Assembly (NCBI RefSeq): GCF_003692615.1
Contig: NZ_CP023540.1
Span: 248,001 to 312,000 of the forward strand
DNA length: 64,000 nt
From: Chryseobacterium sp. 6424
Lineage (GTDB): Bacteria > Bacteroidota > Bacteroidia > Flavobacteriales > Weeksellaceae
Direction of reading: 5' to 3'
Part shown: in pieces, positions 54,568 to 64,000 of the stretch
How the letters are laid out: each line of letters starts with the position of its first letter
How positions within the stretch are numbered: position 1 is the stretch's first letter
The notes under the pieces: model-generated
Database searches by the model: none
The model's input: only the letters and a program-made list of their open reading frames with translations
What the model was told of the DNA's origin: nothing
Position numbers and translations under genes: made by a program

Positions 54568-55914
54568 ATGGCAAAACTGAGAACAGCATATTTCTGCCAA
54601 GCCTGCGGAACCCAGTATTCGCAGTGGCACGGGCAATGTAAAAACTGTGGGCAATGGAACACCCTGGTAGAAGAAATCATTGATAAGGCTCCGGAAAAAA
54701 GTATTTCTGGTAAGCCCAAACAGCACCTCATCAACATCATCGAAGTGGAAACCCATGAAGAACCGAGGATTACCACTCCTTCCGAGGAACTCAACCGCGT
54801 GCTTGGTGGGGGGATTGTGCTCGGCTCTGTCACGCTGATCGGTGGTGAGCCTGGCATTGGCAAATCTACCTTGCTGCTGCAGCTCGCGCTGAAGATGAAA
54901 AAGAAAATCCTCTACGTATCAGGGGAAGAAAGTGCTTCACAGATTAAGATGCGCGCAGACCGTTTAACCGAATTACAAAACCCCAACTGCTTTCTGTTTA
55001 CCGAGACTTCTGTAGAAAAGATACTGCATGAAGCGAAAAAACTAAAGCCCGATTTTATGATTATTGATTCGATACAGACGCTGCAAAGCCAACTGATCGA
55101 AAGTTCTCCCGGTACCGTATCACAGATCCGCGAATGTTCGAATGAAATCATCACTTACGCCAAAAGCACAAATACACCCGTGTTCTTAGTCGGGCACATC
55201 ACCAAGGATGGGCAGATTGCCGGCCCGAAGGTACTAGAGCATATGGTGGACGTAGTGCTGAATTTTGATGGCGACCGCAACCACCTCTTCCGCCTCTTAC
55301 GCGCCAATAAAAACCGTTTCGGTTCCACCTCAGAGATTGGGATTTATGAAATGGTGTCCCAGGGACTTAAAGAAATTAAAAACCCATCGCAAATCCTTAT
55401 CACCAAGAAGTTTGAGGAGCTTTCTGGTAATTCAATAGCAGTAACGCTGGAGGGTAACCGACCAATGCTGCTCGAAATCCAGGCGCTCGTAAGTTCGGCC
55501 GTGTATGGTACGCCGCAGAGAAGTTCTACCGGCTTTGATTCTAAAAGGCTAAATATGCTGCTGGCCGTACTTGAAAAAAGGGCAGGTTTCCAGTTGGGTG
55601 CCAAAGATGTCTTCCTGAATATTACCGGCGGTATTAAAACCGATGATCCGGCGCTGGACCTTGCGGTGGTGGCCTCGGTACTTTCATCAAACGAGGATCT
55701 CGCCATTTCAGAACACTATTGTTTTGCCGGAGAAATAGGGCTTAGCGGGGAAATACGGCCAGTCTCACAGATCGAGCAGCGAATTTCTGAAGCTGAAAAA
55801 CTGGGCTACGAGAAAATTTTTGTCTCGAACCTGAACAAAATACCAAAAAAGAACTTTGGGATAAAAATCACGGAAGTTAGCAAGATTGAGGATTTCCATG
55901 AACAGCTTTTTTAG
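54568..55914 (+). CDS. radA: DNA repair protein RadA
   Basis: 448 residues from the ATG at 54568 (MAKLRTAYFCQACG). N-terminal C4 zinc finger (CQACG...CKNCG), RecA-like ATPase with GGEPGIGKST Walker A and YVSGEES, the RadA-specific NKNRFGSTSEIG motif, and a C-terminal Lon-like domain. Branch migration factor in recombinational repair. Its stop codon overlaps the first bases of a REP-like palindrome. Confidence 0.96.
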   Translation: MAKLRTAYFCQACGTQYSQWHGQCKNCGQWNTLVEEIIDKAPEKSISGKPKQHLINIIEVETHEEPRITTPSEELNRVLGGGIVLGSVTLIGGEPGIGKSTLLLQLALKMKKKILYVSGEESASQIKMRADRLTELQNPNCFLFTETSVEKILHEAKKLKPDFMIIDSIQTLQSQLIESSPGTVSQIRECSNEIITYAKSTNTPVFLVGHITKDGQIAGPKVLEHMVDVVLNFDGDRNHLFRLLRANKNRFGSTSEIGIYEMVSQGLKEIKNPSQILITKKFEELSGNSIAVTLEGNRPMLLEIQALVSSAVYGTPQRSSTGFDSKRLNMLLAVLEKRAGFQLGAKDVFLNITGGIKTDDPALDLAVVASVLSSNEDLAISEHYCFAGEIGLSGEIRPVSQIEQRISEAEKLGYEKIFVSNLNKIPKKNFGIKITEVSKIEDFHEQLF

Positions 55915-55945
55915 CGTTGTTAGGGCTTAAAGCCCTAACAACGCT
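55913..55945. repeat. REP-like 33-nt palindrome, copy B (5' of RAYT)
   Basis: AGCGTTGTTAGGGCTT - A - AAGCCCTAACAACGCT. Begins inside the radA stop codon and lies 20 nt upstream of the transposase ATG. Confidence 0.88.
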
Positions 55946-55965
55946 CTCATAAACCCATAAACACG

Positions 55966-56547
55966 ATGAAAACAAATACATTTCCTCTGGAGCCAGAAAA
56001 GTTTTATCATATTTACAACAGAGGTGTTAATGGCGGTGCGCTTTTCTTTGAGACACGCAATTATTTCTACTTTTTAAATCTTATTCAGCAGAAGGTACTG
56101 TCTGTTGCGAAGGTGTACAGTTACTGTTTAATGGAAAATCATTTTCATATGTTAGTTGAGATTCGTGCTGAAAAAGAAATCAGGACAGTTTTTCCGCATA
56201 AGCAAAAGGATGATGTTTTGGCGATTGTCAGTCATCAATTCTCAAATGTTTTCAACAGTTATGCTCAGGCAATCAATAAATGTTATTCGAGAACAGGAAA
56301 GCTTTTTGAACTTCCTTTTCGGCGAAAAGAAATTTTATCTGAGTCCCAGCTTCTAAGAACGATCCTGTATATAAATAAAAATCCCGAAAAGCATAATGCG
56401 ATTAATGGTTACCGACATTACCCTTATTCATCGGTAGGAATTATTACAGGGAATAAAGATATATTCATAGAAAAACATACCGTGCTAGACTTCTTTGGGG
56501 GAATGGATGGGTTTATTAAAACGATAGAAAATTATTCGGTAAAATGA
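55966..56547 (+). CDS. REP-associated tyrosine transposase (Y1/HUH, IS200-like)
   Basis: 193 residues of the TnpA-REP (RAYT) type. It has the N-terminal FYHIYNRGVNG, the HUH metal pair His59/His61 in MENHFHMLVEI, a candidate catalytic Tyr99 in NSYAQAINK and GKLFELPFRRKEI. It is bracketed by two 33-nt palindromes (55913-55945 and 56551-56583), the layout of a domesticated RAYT with its REP sequences. It would nick single-stranded DNA at such hairpins and may disperse them. Two further copies occur elsewhere in the window. Confidence 0.9.
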   Translation: MKTNTFPLEPEKFYHIYNRGVNGGALFFETRNYFYFLNLIQQKVLSVAKVYSYCLMENHFHMLVEIRAEKEIRTVFPHKQKDDVLAIVSHQFSNVFNSYAQAINKCYSRTGKLFELPFRRKEILSESQLLRTILYINKNPEKHNAINGYRHYPYSSVGIITGNKDIFIEKHTVLDFFGGMDGFIKTIENYSVK

Positions 56548-56550
56548 CAG

Positions 56551-56583
56551 AGCGTTGTTAGGGCTCAAAGCCCTAACAACGCT
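56551..56583. repeat. REP-like 33-nt palindrome, copy C (3' of RAYT)
   Basis: AGCGTTGTTAGGGCT - CAA - AGCCCTAACAACGCT, 3 nt after the RAYT stop. Confidence 0.88.
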
Positions 56584-56604
56584 AATACGCTAAACTTCCT
56601 GAAC

Positions 56605-57183
56605 ATGAATTTCCTCGCACACTCATATCTCACCTTTACCGACGAGCAGATCGTAGGGCAGTTTCTGCAGGATTTTATCCGCAACAGCGAGCGGTTTTCA
56701 TTTCCGGCTGCTATCGGAGAAGGCATTACGCTGCATCGTGCGATTGATACTTTTACGGATGCCCATGAAGAGGTGAGTGAGGCTAAAAAAATCTTCAGTC
56801 CGTTGGTGCGGTTATATGCCGGCGCATTTGTAGATGTCGCGTTTGATTATTTTCTGGCCCGTTCAATAGGTGATCGTCAGTTATACCTGCATTCGCAGAA
56901 CGTCTATCGCGTGCTCCGGAAGCACCAGCACATTTTTCCGCCCGATTTTTTACGGATGCTTCATGCAATGGAGAAAGACAATTGGCTGTACCAGTATAAG
57001 GAGGAGTCGGGTATCCGGTTTTCGTTTCGTAATGTGCTCCGCAAGGCAAAATATCTCGATGAGAACCTAGCGGTGTTCGGGGTTTTTCTGCACAACAAAC
57101 CAGCGCTTGAAGAACATTTCAACCGTTTCTTTCCGGATTTGTTACAGCATGTCAGCCAGTTGAACGATTCGTTTAGGTCTTAA
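56605..57183 (+). CDS. acpH: acyl carrier protein phosphodiesterase (DUF479)
   Basis: 192 residues. AcpH/HD-like fold: MNFLAHSYLTF, GQFLQDFIRNSER, EGITLHRAIDTFTDAH and the FVDVAFDYFLAR helix with its metal-binding His/Asp residues. Removes 4'-phosphopantetheine from holo-ACP. Converges with the DUF6702 gene, overlapping it by 4 nt. Confidence 0.9.
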   Translation: MNFLAHSYLTFTDEQIVGQFLQDFIRNSERFSFPAAIGEGITLHRAIDTFTDAHEEVSEAKKIFSPLVRLYAGAFVDVAFDYFLARSIGDRQLYLHSQNVYRVLRKHQHIFPPDFLRMLHAMEKDNWLYQYKEESGIRFSFRNVLRKAKYLDENLAVFGVFLHNKPALEEHFNRFFPDLLQHVSQLNDSFRS

Positions 57184-57695
57184 AAATTTTGGTAAAGATA
57201 ACGGTCCGGGTACATTAGGCGGCTGCTGTGTCTTTTCCCGCCTACCACGATGTGGATGATGTTCATTTGGTCATCGAACAGGTTGTATAGCAGGCTTACC
57301 GCGGTTTCTACTTTTTGGGGCATAGGAAGGATTTCGGATTCCAGATAAATGTTCACGGACTCGCTGTCTTCCTCATAGCCGATGTAATTGACCTTCAGTG
57401 CTTTATTGTCTGCTTTTAGCCTCAGGTGTTGCTCGCAGTAGCGGCTCAGGTAGTTGTTGATTTGCTGGCGGTATTTCGCCTCATGAAAATGTACGGTTTG
57501 TCCGAAACTGCGTTTCAGCGCGTTCTCTAAATCATCCAGAAAGAATTTGCCACTGATCTGAAATGTTTTGGTAGCCTCACTGTATCTGAATTCGACAGAA
57601 CCTACGTGATAGGGATGAAACGCTGAGGCAGGTTTTGCCGCAAGAAAAAAAGTGCAGAGCAGGAAGGTAAGTAAAACGGTGGATATTCTTTTCAT
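57180..57695 (-). CDS. DUF6702 family exported protein
   Basis: 171 residues with a signal peptide (LLTFLLCTFFLAAKPASAF). The mature part HPYHVGSVEFRYSEATKTFQISGKFFLDDLENALKR matches the DUF6702 family, common in Bacteroidota beside the M1 peptidase and HupE-like genes as here. No catalytic motif. Function unknown. Confidence 0.8.
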   Translation of the reverse strand: MKRISTVLLTFLLCTFFLAAKPASAFHPYHVGSVEFRYSEATKTFQISGKFFLDDLENALKRSFGQTVHFHEAKYRQQINNYLSRYCEQHLRLKADNKALKVNYIGYEEDSESVNIYLESEILPMPQKVETAVSLLYNLFDDQMNIIHIVVGGKRHSSRLMYPDRYLYQNF

Positions 57696-57843
57696 GGACG
57701 TGAGGTGGATTACAGCTAAAGCAGATAGTTAGTGAGGATGTGTTTAAAATCAAACCGTTCCCGAAGGAATGAAGGATTCGGATTTTCGTTAAAACAAAGT
57801 TAAAATATATTTTGTATTATCGTGACCTTAAAAAATTAGACGT

Positions 57844-58422
57844 ATGCAGGATTTTATATTCTATCTGAAGTTGGGCTGGGAACACATTATTTCCTCCGAC
57901 GCGCTTGATCATCAATTGTTTGTACTGGTGCTGGTGGCAGTTTTCACTTTGAAGGACTGGCGCAGGATTCTTTGGCTGGTCACCGCCTTTACCATCGGGC
58001 ATTCCATTACGCTGGCGATGAGTGTGTTTGATCTCATACATGTACCCGGTAATTGGATAGAGTTTTTAATTCCGCTCACCATATTTATCACTGCGTCTGA
58101 TAATATCCTGATGCGCAACCGTCCCAAAAGCCTCATGAACATGAATTACTACCTCGCGCTTTTTTTCGGACTTATCCATGGGATGGGATTTGCCAATATT
58201 GCGCGGATGACGATGGCCGAAGAGCAGCACATTCTGGTCCCGCTTTTAGGTTTTAATATAGGTCTCGAACTGGGGCAGGTCGTAGTGGTAGCCGCGATAC
58301 TTGTGGTACATTTTATTTTGGTCAGGGTGTTCCGGCTTCAGCAGCGCGATTGGGTGATGTTTGTATCCTCAGGGGTGTTTGCACTGTCGCTACAGATGGC
58401 GCTGGAGCGGATTCCTACTTGA
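57844..58422 (+). CDS. HupE/UreJ-family membrane protein
   Basis: 192 residues, about six membrane helices. Motifs of HupE/UreJ: WEHIISSDALDHQLFVL and AFTIGHSITLAMS in the first half, FGLIHGMGFAN and FNIGLELGQ in the second. The His-rich helices suggest metal transport (nickel or cobalt in hydrogenase/urease systems), but no hydrogenase or urease genes are near. Ends 80 nt before the M1 peptidase start; both are on the plus strand and may share regulation with the DUF6702 gene on the other strand. Confidence 0.85.
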   Translation: MQDFIFYLKLGWEHIISSDALDHQLFVLVLVAVFTLKDWRRILWLVTAFTIGHSITLAMSVFDLIHVPGNWIEFLIPLTIFITASDNILMRNRPKSLMNMNYYLALFFGLIHGMGFANIARMTMAEEQHILVPLLGFNIGLELGQVVVVAAILVVHFILVRVFRLQQRDWVMFVSSGVFALSLQMALERIPT

Positions 58423-58470
58423 AAATGCTAAAATAACAGATAAAATACACGGTTTTTCGTAACGTTAGCG

Positions 58471-58478
58471 TAATTTTG
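58471..58478 (+). promoter_or_regulatory. -7 box TAATTTTG of the M1 peptidase promoter
   Basis: Exact TAnnTTTG match. It overlaps an in-frame TTG/ATG (58476/58479) and so supports a start at the later ATG 58503. Confidence 0.6.
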
Positions 58479-58502
58479 ATGACTATTGCTAAATATCCCA
58501 TT

Positions 58503-60881
58503 ATGATGAATATAAAAGGTCTTCTTCTCGCCATCCTGTTGCCAATAAGTTTGTTTGCGCAGAACATCCAGAATAATGCGGTCAGCAATCATGGCAATAA
58601 GTTCGAGCAGTTGGGTACCATTCTGCCAACACCCAATGTGTACAGAACCGCTTCGGGCGCGCCTGGGCAGGCCTACTGGCAAAACCGAGCGGATTACGAG
58701 ATTACCGCGTACCTGGATGAAGATAAAAGGAATCTCCGGGGCTCAGAGACGGTCACTTACTATAATAATTCGCCTGATGATTTAGATTATCTGTGGCTTC
58801 AGCTTGATGAAAATCAGCAGTCATCCGTTAAGAACGCTGGTTATGAAGACCGTTCGGTCATCCCGAAACAATTGACCACCGACCGGCTGGCTGTAACCCA
58901 ACTTCCGGCCGCGGACAACGGATATGGAGTCACCCTCAGAAAAGTGACCGATGCGGCAGGTAAACCGCTGAAATACGTGGTAAATAAGACCATGATGCGC
59001 ATTGATCTTCCTAAAGTGCTTAAGAAAGGCGAAAAATTCATCTTCAAAATCGATTGGGATTACAATATCCCGAACCGTATCGAGATGGGCGGACGTGGTG
59101 GTTACGAATACTTCCCGGAAGATGGTAATGACCTTTATACGATTACGCAATGGTTCCCGAGAATGTGCGTCTATAGCGACTTTAAAGGCTGGCAGAACAA
59201 CCAGTTTACCGGCCGTGGAGAGTTTGCGCTGGCTTTCGGTGACTATAAAGTAACGATGAATGTGCCCGCCGATCACATCGTTGCCTCTACAGGGGTAGGC
59301 AAGAACTTCGAGCAGGTGCTTACACCAGCGCAGCTACAACGGTGGAAGCAAGCGCAGACCGCTTCCGAGCCGCTGGAAATCGTTACACTTGAAGAAGCTA
59401 AAAAAGCTGAAAAAAACAAATCAAAACAAAGGAAGACTTGGGTATTTGAGGCAGAGAATGTAAGGGATTTTGCCTGGACCTCGTCCCGAAAGTTCGTGTG
59501 GGACGCGATGAAAGTTGTAATCCCCGAAAACAACAACCAGGTGATGGCCATGAGTCTTTATCCCAAAGAAGCCTATCATCTTTACCGCAAATTTTCTACA
59601 AAAGCAGTCGCGCATACCATCAAAACCTATTCAGAGTTTACCATTCCGTATCCTTATCCGGTGGCACAGTCGGTAGAAGCCGCTAATGGGATGGAGTATC
59701 CGATGATTTGTTTTAATTATGGGCGTACCGAAAAAGACGGTACGTATTCCGAAGGTATTAAAAACGGCATGATTGGTGTGATCATCCATGAGGTGGGGCA
59801 CAACTTCTTCCCAATGATCATCAATTCAGACGAAAGACAGTGGTCTTGGATGGATGAAGGTTTAAATACTTTTGTGGAATATCTAACCGAAGAGAGATGG
59901 GACAATAAATTCCCTTCCCGCCGCGGTCCGGCACATACCATCGTTGATTATATGAAGTTGCCTAAAGATCAGCTCGAACCGATCATGACGAATTCCGAAA
60001 ACATCATCCACTTCGGCCCGAACGCTTATGCGAAGCCGGCTACGGGACTTAATATTCTTCGTGAAACCATTATGGGGCGCGAACTCTTTGATGAAGCCTT
60101 TAAAACATATTCAAAAAGGTGGGCTTTTCGCCACCCGGAACCTGCGGACTTCTTCAGGACAATGAATGATGCCAGCGGGGAAAACCTTGACTGGTTCTGG
60201 CGTGGTTGGTTTTACGGTACCGATCCTGTAGATATTTCTATTGACAAAGTAACGGTGGCCAAGGCTGATTTGGACGCGGCACCGCTCCCCAGAGAAATTA
60301 GCTACACCGTTGATAAACCAATGTTGAATGATTTTGAGGATGTGGCCAAAATAAGAAACCGCAACGATAAGAACATTGAATTTTATACAGACAAAGACAA
60401 AGCCACGCAGGATTTCTACTGGCGGTACAGCCGCGGTATGGAGCAGGTGGATACCACTAAAAAACACAATGTAAAAATAGAGAACCTTGAAAAGATACCG
60501 GCGACAGACAAGGCGAAACTGAAAAACATCCATGCGTATCAGCTTGATTTCAGCAATAAAGGCGGTATGGTGATGCCGATCATTCTGGAGTTCACGTTCG
60601 AGGATGGTAGCAAACTTCATGATAAAATTGCCGCACAGATCTGGCGTAAGAATGAGAACCAGGTGTCTAAAACGTATTATTTCGAAAAAAAGCTGACTTC
60701 CGTACAACTCGACCCGATGCGCGAAACAGCCGACATTGATACTTCAAACAATTTCTGGGGAGAAATCCCGGAGCCTGCAACCAAGTTTGAAGTCTTTAAA
60801 CAGAAAATGCAGAATGGCGTGCGCGGAGCCTCACCAGGATTACTGAATCCGATGCAGGCGACAGGAAAGAAGAAGCTATAG
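58503..60881 (+). CDS. M1-family zinc metallopeptidase (aminopeptidase)
   Basis: About 792 residues from ATG 58503, preferred over 58476/58479 because it gives a clean signal peptide (KGLLLAILLPISLFAQ) and follows a -7 box. M1 N-terminal beta domain, GMEYPMICFN in place of GAMEN, zinc site HEVGH (59788-59802) with the third ligand Glu in WMDEGLNTFVEYL, and a long C-terminal region with a substrate-binding Tyr region. Periplasmic or secreted peptidase. A REP-like palindrome follows its stop by 2 nt. Confidence 0.93.
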   Translation: MMNIKGLLLAILLPISLFAQNIQNNAVSNHGNKFEQLGTILPTPNVYRTASGAPGQAYWQNRADYEITAYLDEDKRNLRGSETVTYYNNSPDDLDYLWLQLDENQQSSVKNAGYEDRSVIPKQLTTDRLAVTQLPAADNGYGVTLRKVTDAAGKPLKYVVNKTMMRIDLPKVLKKGEKFIFKIDWDYNIPNRIEMGGRGGYEYFPEDGNDLYTITQWFPRMCVYSDFKGWQNNQFTGRGEFALAFGDYKVTMNVPADHIVASTGVGKNFEQVLTPAQLQRWKQAQTASEPLEIVTLEEAKKAEKNKSKQRKTWVFEAENVRDFAWTSSRKFVWDAMKVVIPENNNQVMAMSLYPKEAYHLYRKFSTKAVAHTIKTYSEFTIPYPYPVAQSVEAANGMEYPMICFNYGRTEKDGTYSEGIKNGMIGVIIHEVGHNFFPMIINSDERQWSWMDEGLNTFVEYLTEERWDNKFPSRRGPAHTIVDYMKLPKDQLEPIMTNSENIIHFGPNAYAKPATGLNILRETIMGRELFDEAFKTYSKRWAFRHPEPADFFRTMNDASGENLDWFWRGWFYGTDPVDISIDKVTVAKADLDAAPLPREISYTVDKPMLNDFEDVAKIRNRNDKNIEFYTDKDKATQDFYWRYSRGMEQVDTTKKHNVKIENLEKIPATDKAKLKNIHAYQLDFSNKGGMVMPIILEFTFEDGSKLHDKIAAQIWRKNENQVSKTYYFEKKLTSVQLDPMRETADIDTSNNFWGEIPEPATKFEVFKQKMQNGVRGASPGLLNPMQATGKKKL

Positions 60882-60883
60882 GG

Positions 60884-60916
60884 AGCGTTGTTAGCGCTCA
60901 AAGCGCTAACAACGCT
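60884..60916. repeat. REP-like 33-nt palindrome, copy D with compensatory changes
   Basis: AGCGTTGTTAGCGCT - CAA - AGCGCTAACAACGCT. Relative to copies A-C, one G-to-C change in the left arm is matched by a C-to-G change in the right arm, so the stem is kept. Confidence 0.88.
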
Positions 60917-60918
60917 GA

Positions 60919-60956
60919 AAAAAGGTCCGTTTCAACTGTGTGAAACGGACCTTTTT
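60919..60956. terminator. bidirectional terminator between M1 peptidase and groEL
   Basis: AAAGGTCCGTTTCA - ACTGTG - TGAAACGGACCTTT, 14-bp stem with T-runs on both strands. Confidence 0.88.
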
Positions 60957-60984
60957 ATTTATTGTGGTAACTGATGCTTGCTGA

Positions 60985-62664
<1,680 letters not shown>

Positions 62665-62676
62665 TCAGTTTTTAAT

Positions 62677-62808
62677 TTATTTTTCATTGAGCCTGTTCCA
62701 AAGAGCAACAAGCTTCTTTTTTAATATTGTTAATTCAGCTAAAAAAACCTGATAATCATTGTCATCAATATAATCTAAGTCTCTAGCCAGAATTAATTGG
62801 TTGCTCAC
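62677..62808 (-). pseudogene. fragment of an S23-type four-helix-bundle protein between groES and groEL
   Basis: A 44-codon frame on the minus strand (GTG at 62808, TAA at 62677). It reads [18 protein letters not shown], then [20 protein letters not shown]. This resembles the last two helices of S23/IVP four-helix-bundle proteins (PF05635: ETQLIIAKELGYI... then a helical end). The first two helices are absent upstream. Probably a C-terminal remnant; translation is uncertain. Confidence 0.5.
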
Positions 62809-62843
62809 TTAATATTGCCATCAGCCATATGCAATAAGCAGCC

Positions 62844-63122
62844 CTACCCAATAATTCCCAAAAGATCAGATTCCTTTACGATTAGATAATCTTTACCATC
62901 GAGTTTAAGCTCTGAGCCTGAATATTTTCCGTAAAGCACTTTGTCGCCTACTTTCACCGTGGTAGGTTCGTCTTTTTTACCGGGACCTACGGCTACTACA
63001 GTGCCTTCCTGTGGTTTTTCTTTCGCGGTGTCCGGGATGATGATTCCTGATGCGGTAGTAGTTTCAGCAGCGATTGGCTCTACGAGCACACGGTCTGCCA
63101 ACGGTTTGAAGTTTACTGACAT
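62844..63122 (-). CDS. groES: co-chaperonin GroES
   Basis: 92 residues. [16 protein letters not shown] start, mobile loop region [22 protein letters not shown], and [21 protein letters not shown]. Caps GroEL. First gene of the groESL unit. No CIRCE element is seen upstream; instead there is a 13-bp direct repeat (63206-63248). Confidence 0.97.
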   Translation of the reverse strand: MSVNFKPLADRVLVEPIAAETTTASGIIIPDTAKEKPQEGTVVAVGPGKKDEPTTVKVGDKVLYGKYSGSELKLDGKDYLIVKESDLLGIIG

Positions 63123-63205
63123 AATATTCTAATTTTTAGTTAATTTTTTACTTGCCCGTTCATTCCCCAAAACTTTGCCAACGAAGATATAATGGTGTGA
63201 AAGTT

Positions 63206-63248
63206 AAATTTTGGCAGATTTTTGTTTAGGCAGTGAAATTTTGGCAGA
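63206..63248. repeat. 13-bp direct repeat upstream of groES
   Basis: AAATTTTGGCAGA at 63206-63218 and 63236-63248, with a third GGCAG at 63229-63233. Within the intergenic region between groES and the S8 protease, in a position to act on either gene. Confidence 0.5.
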
Positions 63249-63416
63249 GAATTTCGGTTGCAGATGGGAAGGATATAACCTATAAAGTGAGGAGAATGAC
63301 ATATAATACTATTTCCTGATAAAAAACTTGTATCCTGTGAATATTTAATAAAAAAATATGGGCATGAGTGATTTATTTCAATAAAATTATTTATACTTGT
63401 ACGATTAAAATAATAT

Positions 63417-64000
63417 ATGATTATGAGAAGAAAAAAGACTCTTTACAGGCTGTCAGAAGCGTTTAAGTTTTCTGTACAGCGTGTGATCGCATTAGCGCTT
63501 GCCCTCTTTGGGGTTTTGGGCTTTGCACAGATTAATAAGCTGGATCCGCGCTTTCAGGTCTTGCTGGACCATAAGGATAAAGTAGCCAAAGGCGAAAAAG
63601 TGCCGGAACTCGAACTCGAGTCCACAAGATTGGATAAGCACATGGTAGTCACCGGTAAAGGTGCGAAAGTGATGTATTCAAGTATTATCTATACGAAAGA
63701 TGCAAAAAGGCTGAAAGGTTTAGGTATTTTGGTGCAGAGCGAGATGGATACATTTGTAACAGCGCTTATTTCTACCGAAGATATTGAAAGACTGATGGCA
63801 GAGCCCAGTGTTGTTTCCATTGAAGCACCGGTGTTTGATGGGTTGCATAATGATGTGAGTACCGCGCAGTCGGGTGCTTCATTGCTTCATGCCGGCGTTT
63901 TGAATAACACAAAATTCACAGGTAAGAATGTGCTGGTGGGGATCTATGACTCAGGGATTGACTGGGATCACCCTGATTTCAGGGATCCAGTAGATCCTAC
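63417..64000 (+). CDS. subtilisin-like S8 serine protease, N-terminal part (runs off window)
   Basis: 194 residues to the window edge. ATG at 63417 or 63423. Signal peptide (VIALALALFGVLGFAQ), an inhibitor-I9-like propeptide region (KRLKGLGILVQSEMDTFVTALIS), and the start of the S8 catalytic domain with the catalytic Asp in GIYDSGIDWDHPDF. His and Ser lie beyond the window. Secreted protease, likely with a C-terminal sorting domain, which cannot be seen. Confidence 0.88.
   Translation, partial: MIMRRKKTLYRLSEAFKFSVQRVIALALALFGVLGFAQINKLDPRFQVLLDHKDKVAKGEKVPELELESTRLDKHMVVTGKGAKVMYSSIIYTKDAKRLKGLGILVQSEMDTFVTALISTEDIERLMAEPSVVSIEAPVFDGLHNDVSTAQSGASLLHAGVLNNTKFTGKNVLVGIYDSGIDWDHPDFRDPVDP

Overview
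The window is a chromosomal segment of a Bacteroidota bacterium, most likely a flavobacterial member of the Chryseobacterium/Kaistella/Epilithonimonas group (Weeksellaceae). This rests on AT-rich DNA, SusC/SusD pairs, many promoters with the Bacteroidota -7 box TAnnTTTG, and lineage-typical genes (DUF6702 protein, HupE/UreJ-like protein, short GreA-like factor, DHS-like protein). The genus is inferred, not proven.

Layout. 1-4900 (minus): copper/heavy-metal efflux cluster with a CusA/CzcA RND pump split by a frameshift and running off the left edge, a DUF3347 lipoprotein, a TRASH-like Cys lipoprotein and a Cys-rich exported protein. 5444-29495: one large polysaccharide utilisation locus (PUL) for galacto(gluco)mannan. 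Its minus arm encodes SusC, SusD and a SusE-like surface glycan-binding lipoprotein. An AraC regulator sits in the middle. Its plus arm encodes GH5 and three GH26 mannanases, a GPH symporter, GH130 phosphorylase, mannobiose/cellobiose 2-epimerase, a CBM protein, a mannose-6-P isomerase-type cupin, GH27 alpha-galactosidase, a GH5-CE2 fusion, a second acetylesterase and a GH3 glucosidase. Together they outline surface capture and endo-cleavage, TonB-dependent import, periplasmic trimming (galactose, acetate, glucose), symport of mannobiose, epimerisation to mannosyl-glucose and phosphorolysis to mannose-1-P plus glucose. The same 20-bp sequence lies in the same orientation 21-22 nt upstream of the -7 box of both arms and is the likely AraC operator.

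29500-34977: decayed remnant of an integrative element (broken tyrosine recombinase abutting a 5'-truncated methyltransferase-helicase) next to the 3' end of a tRNA-Gln gene. 35224-43306: housekeeping genes recA, htpG, a deoxyhypusine-synthase-like gene, a Gre-like factor, and the argS-menE-arfB operon. 43391-47985: a second SusCD pair without enzymes. 48430-63122: rnhB, yidC, pyrG, a PAP2-family gene, a YceI gene, radA, a REP-associated transposase, acpH, a DUF6702 gene, a HupE-like gene, an M1 peptidase, groEL and groES. The right edge cuts a subtilisin-like protease.

Two window-wide patterns stand out. Four copies of a 33-nt palindrome sit just after stop codons, two of them flanking the Y1/HUH transposase, which looks like a REP/RAYT system; one copy has paired compensatory changes. 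Five otherwise convincing genes (cusA, GPH symporter, one GH26, the CBM gene, the second susD) are each broken by a single-base indel in or beside an A/T homopolymer, which looks more like sequencing error than decay.
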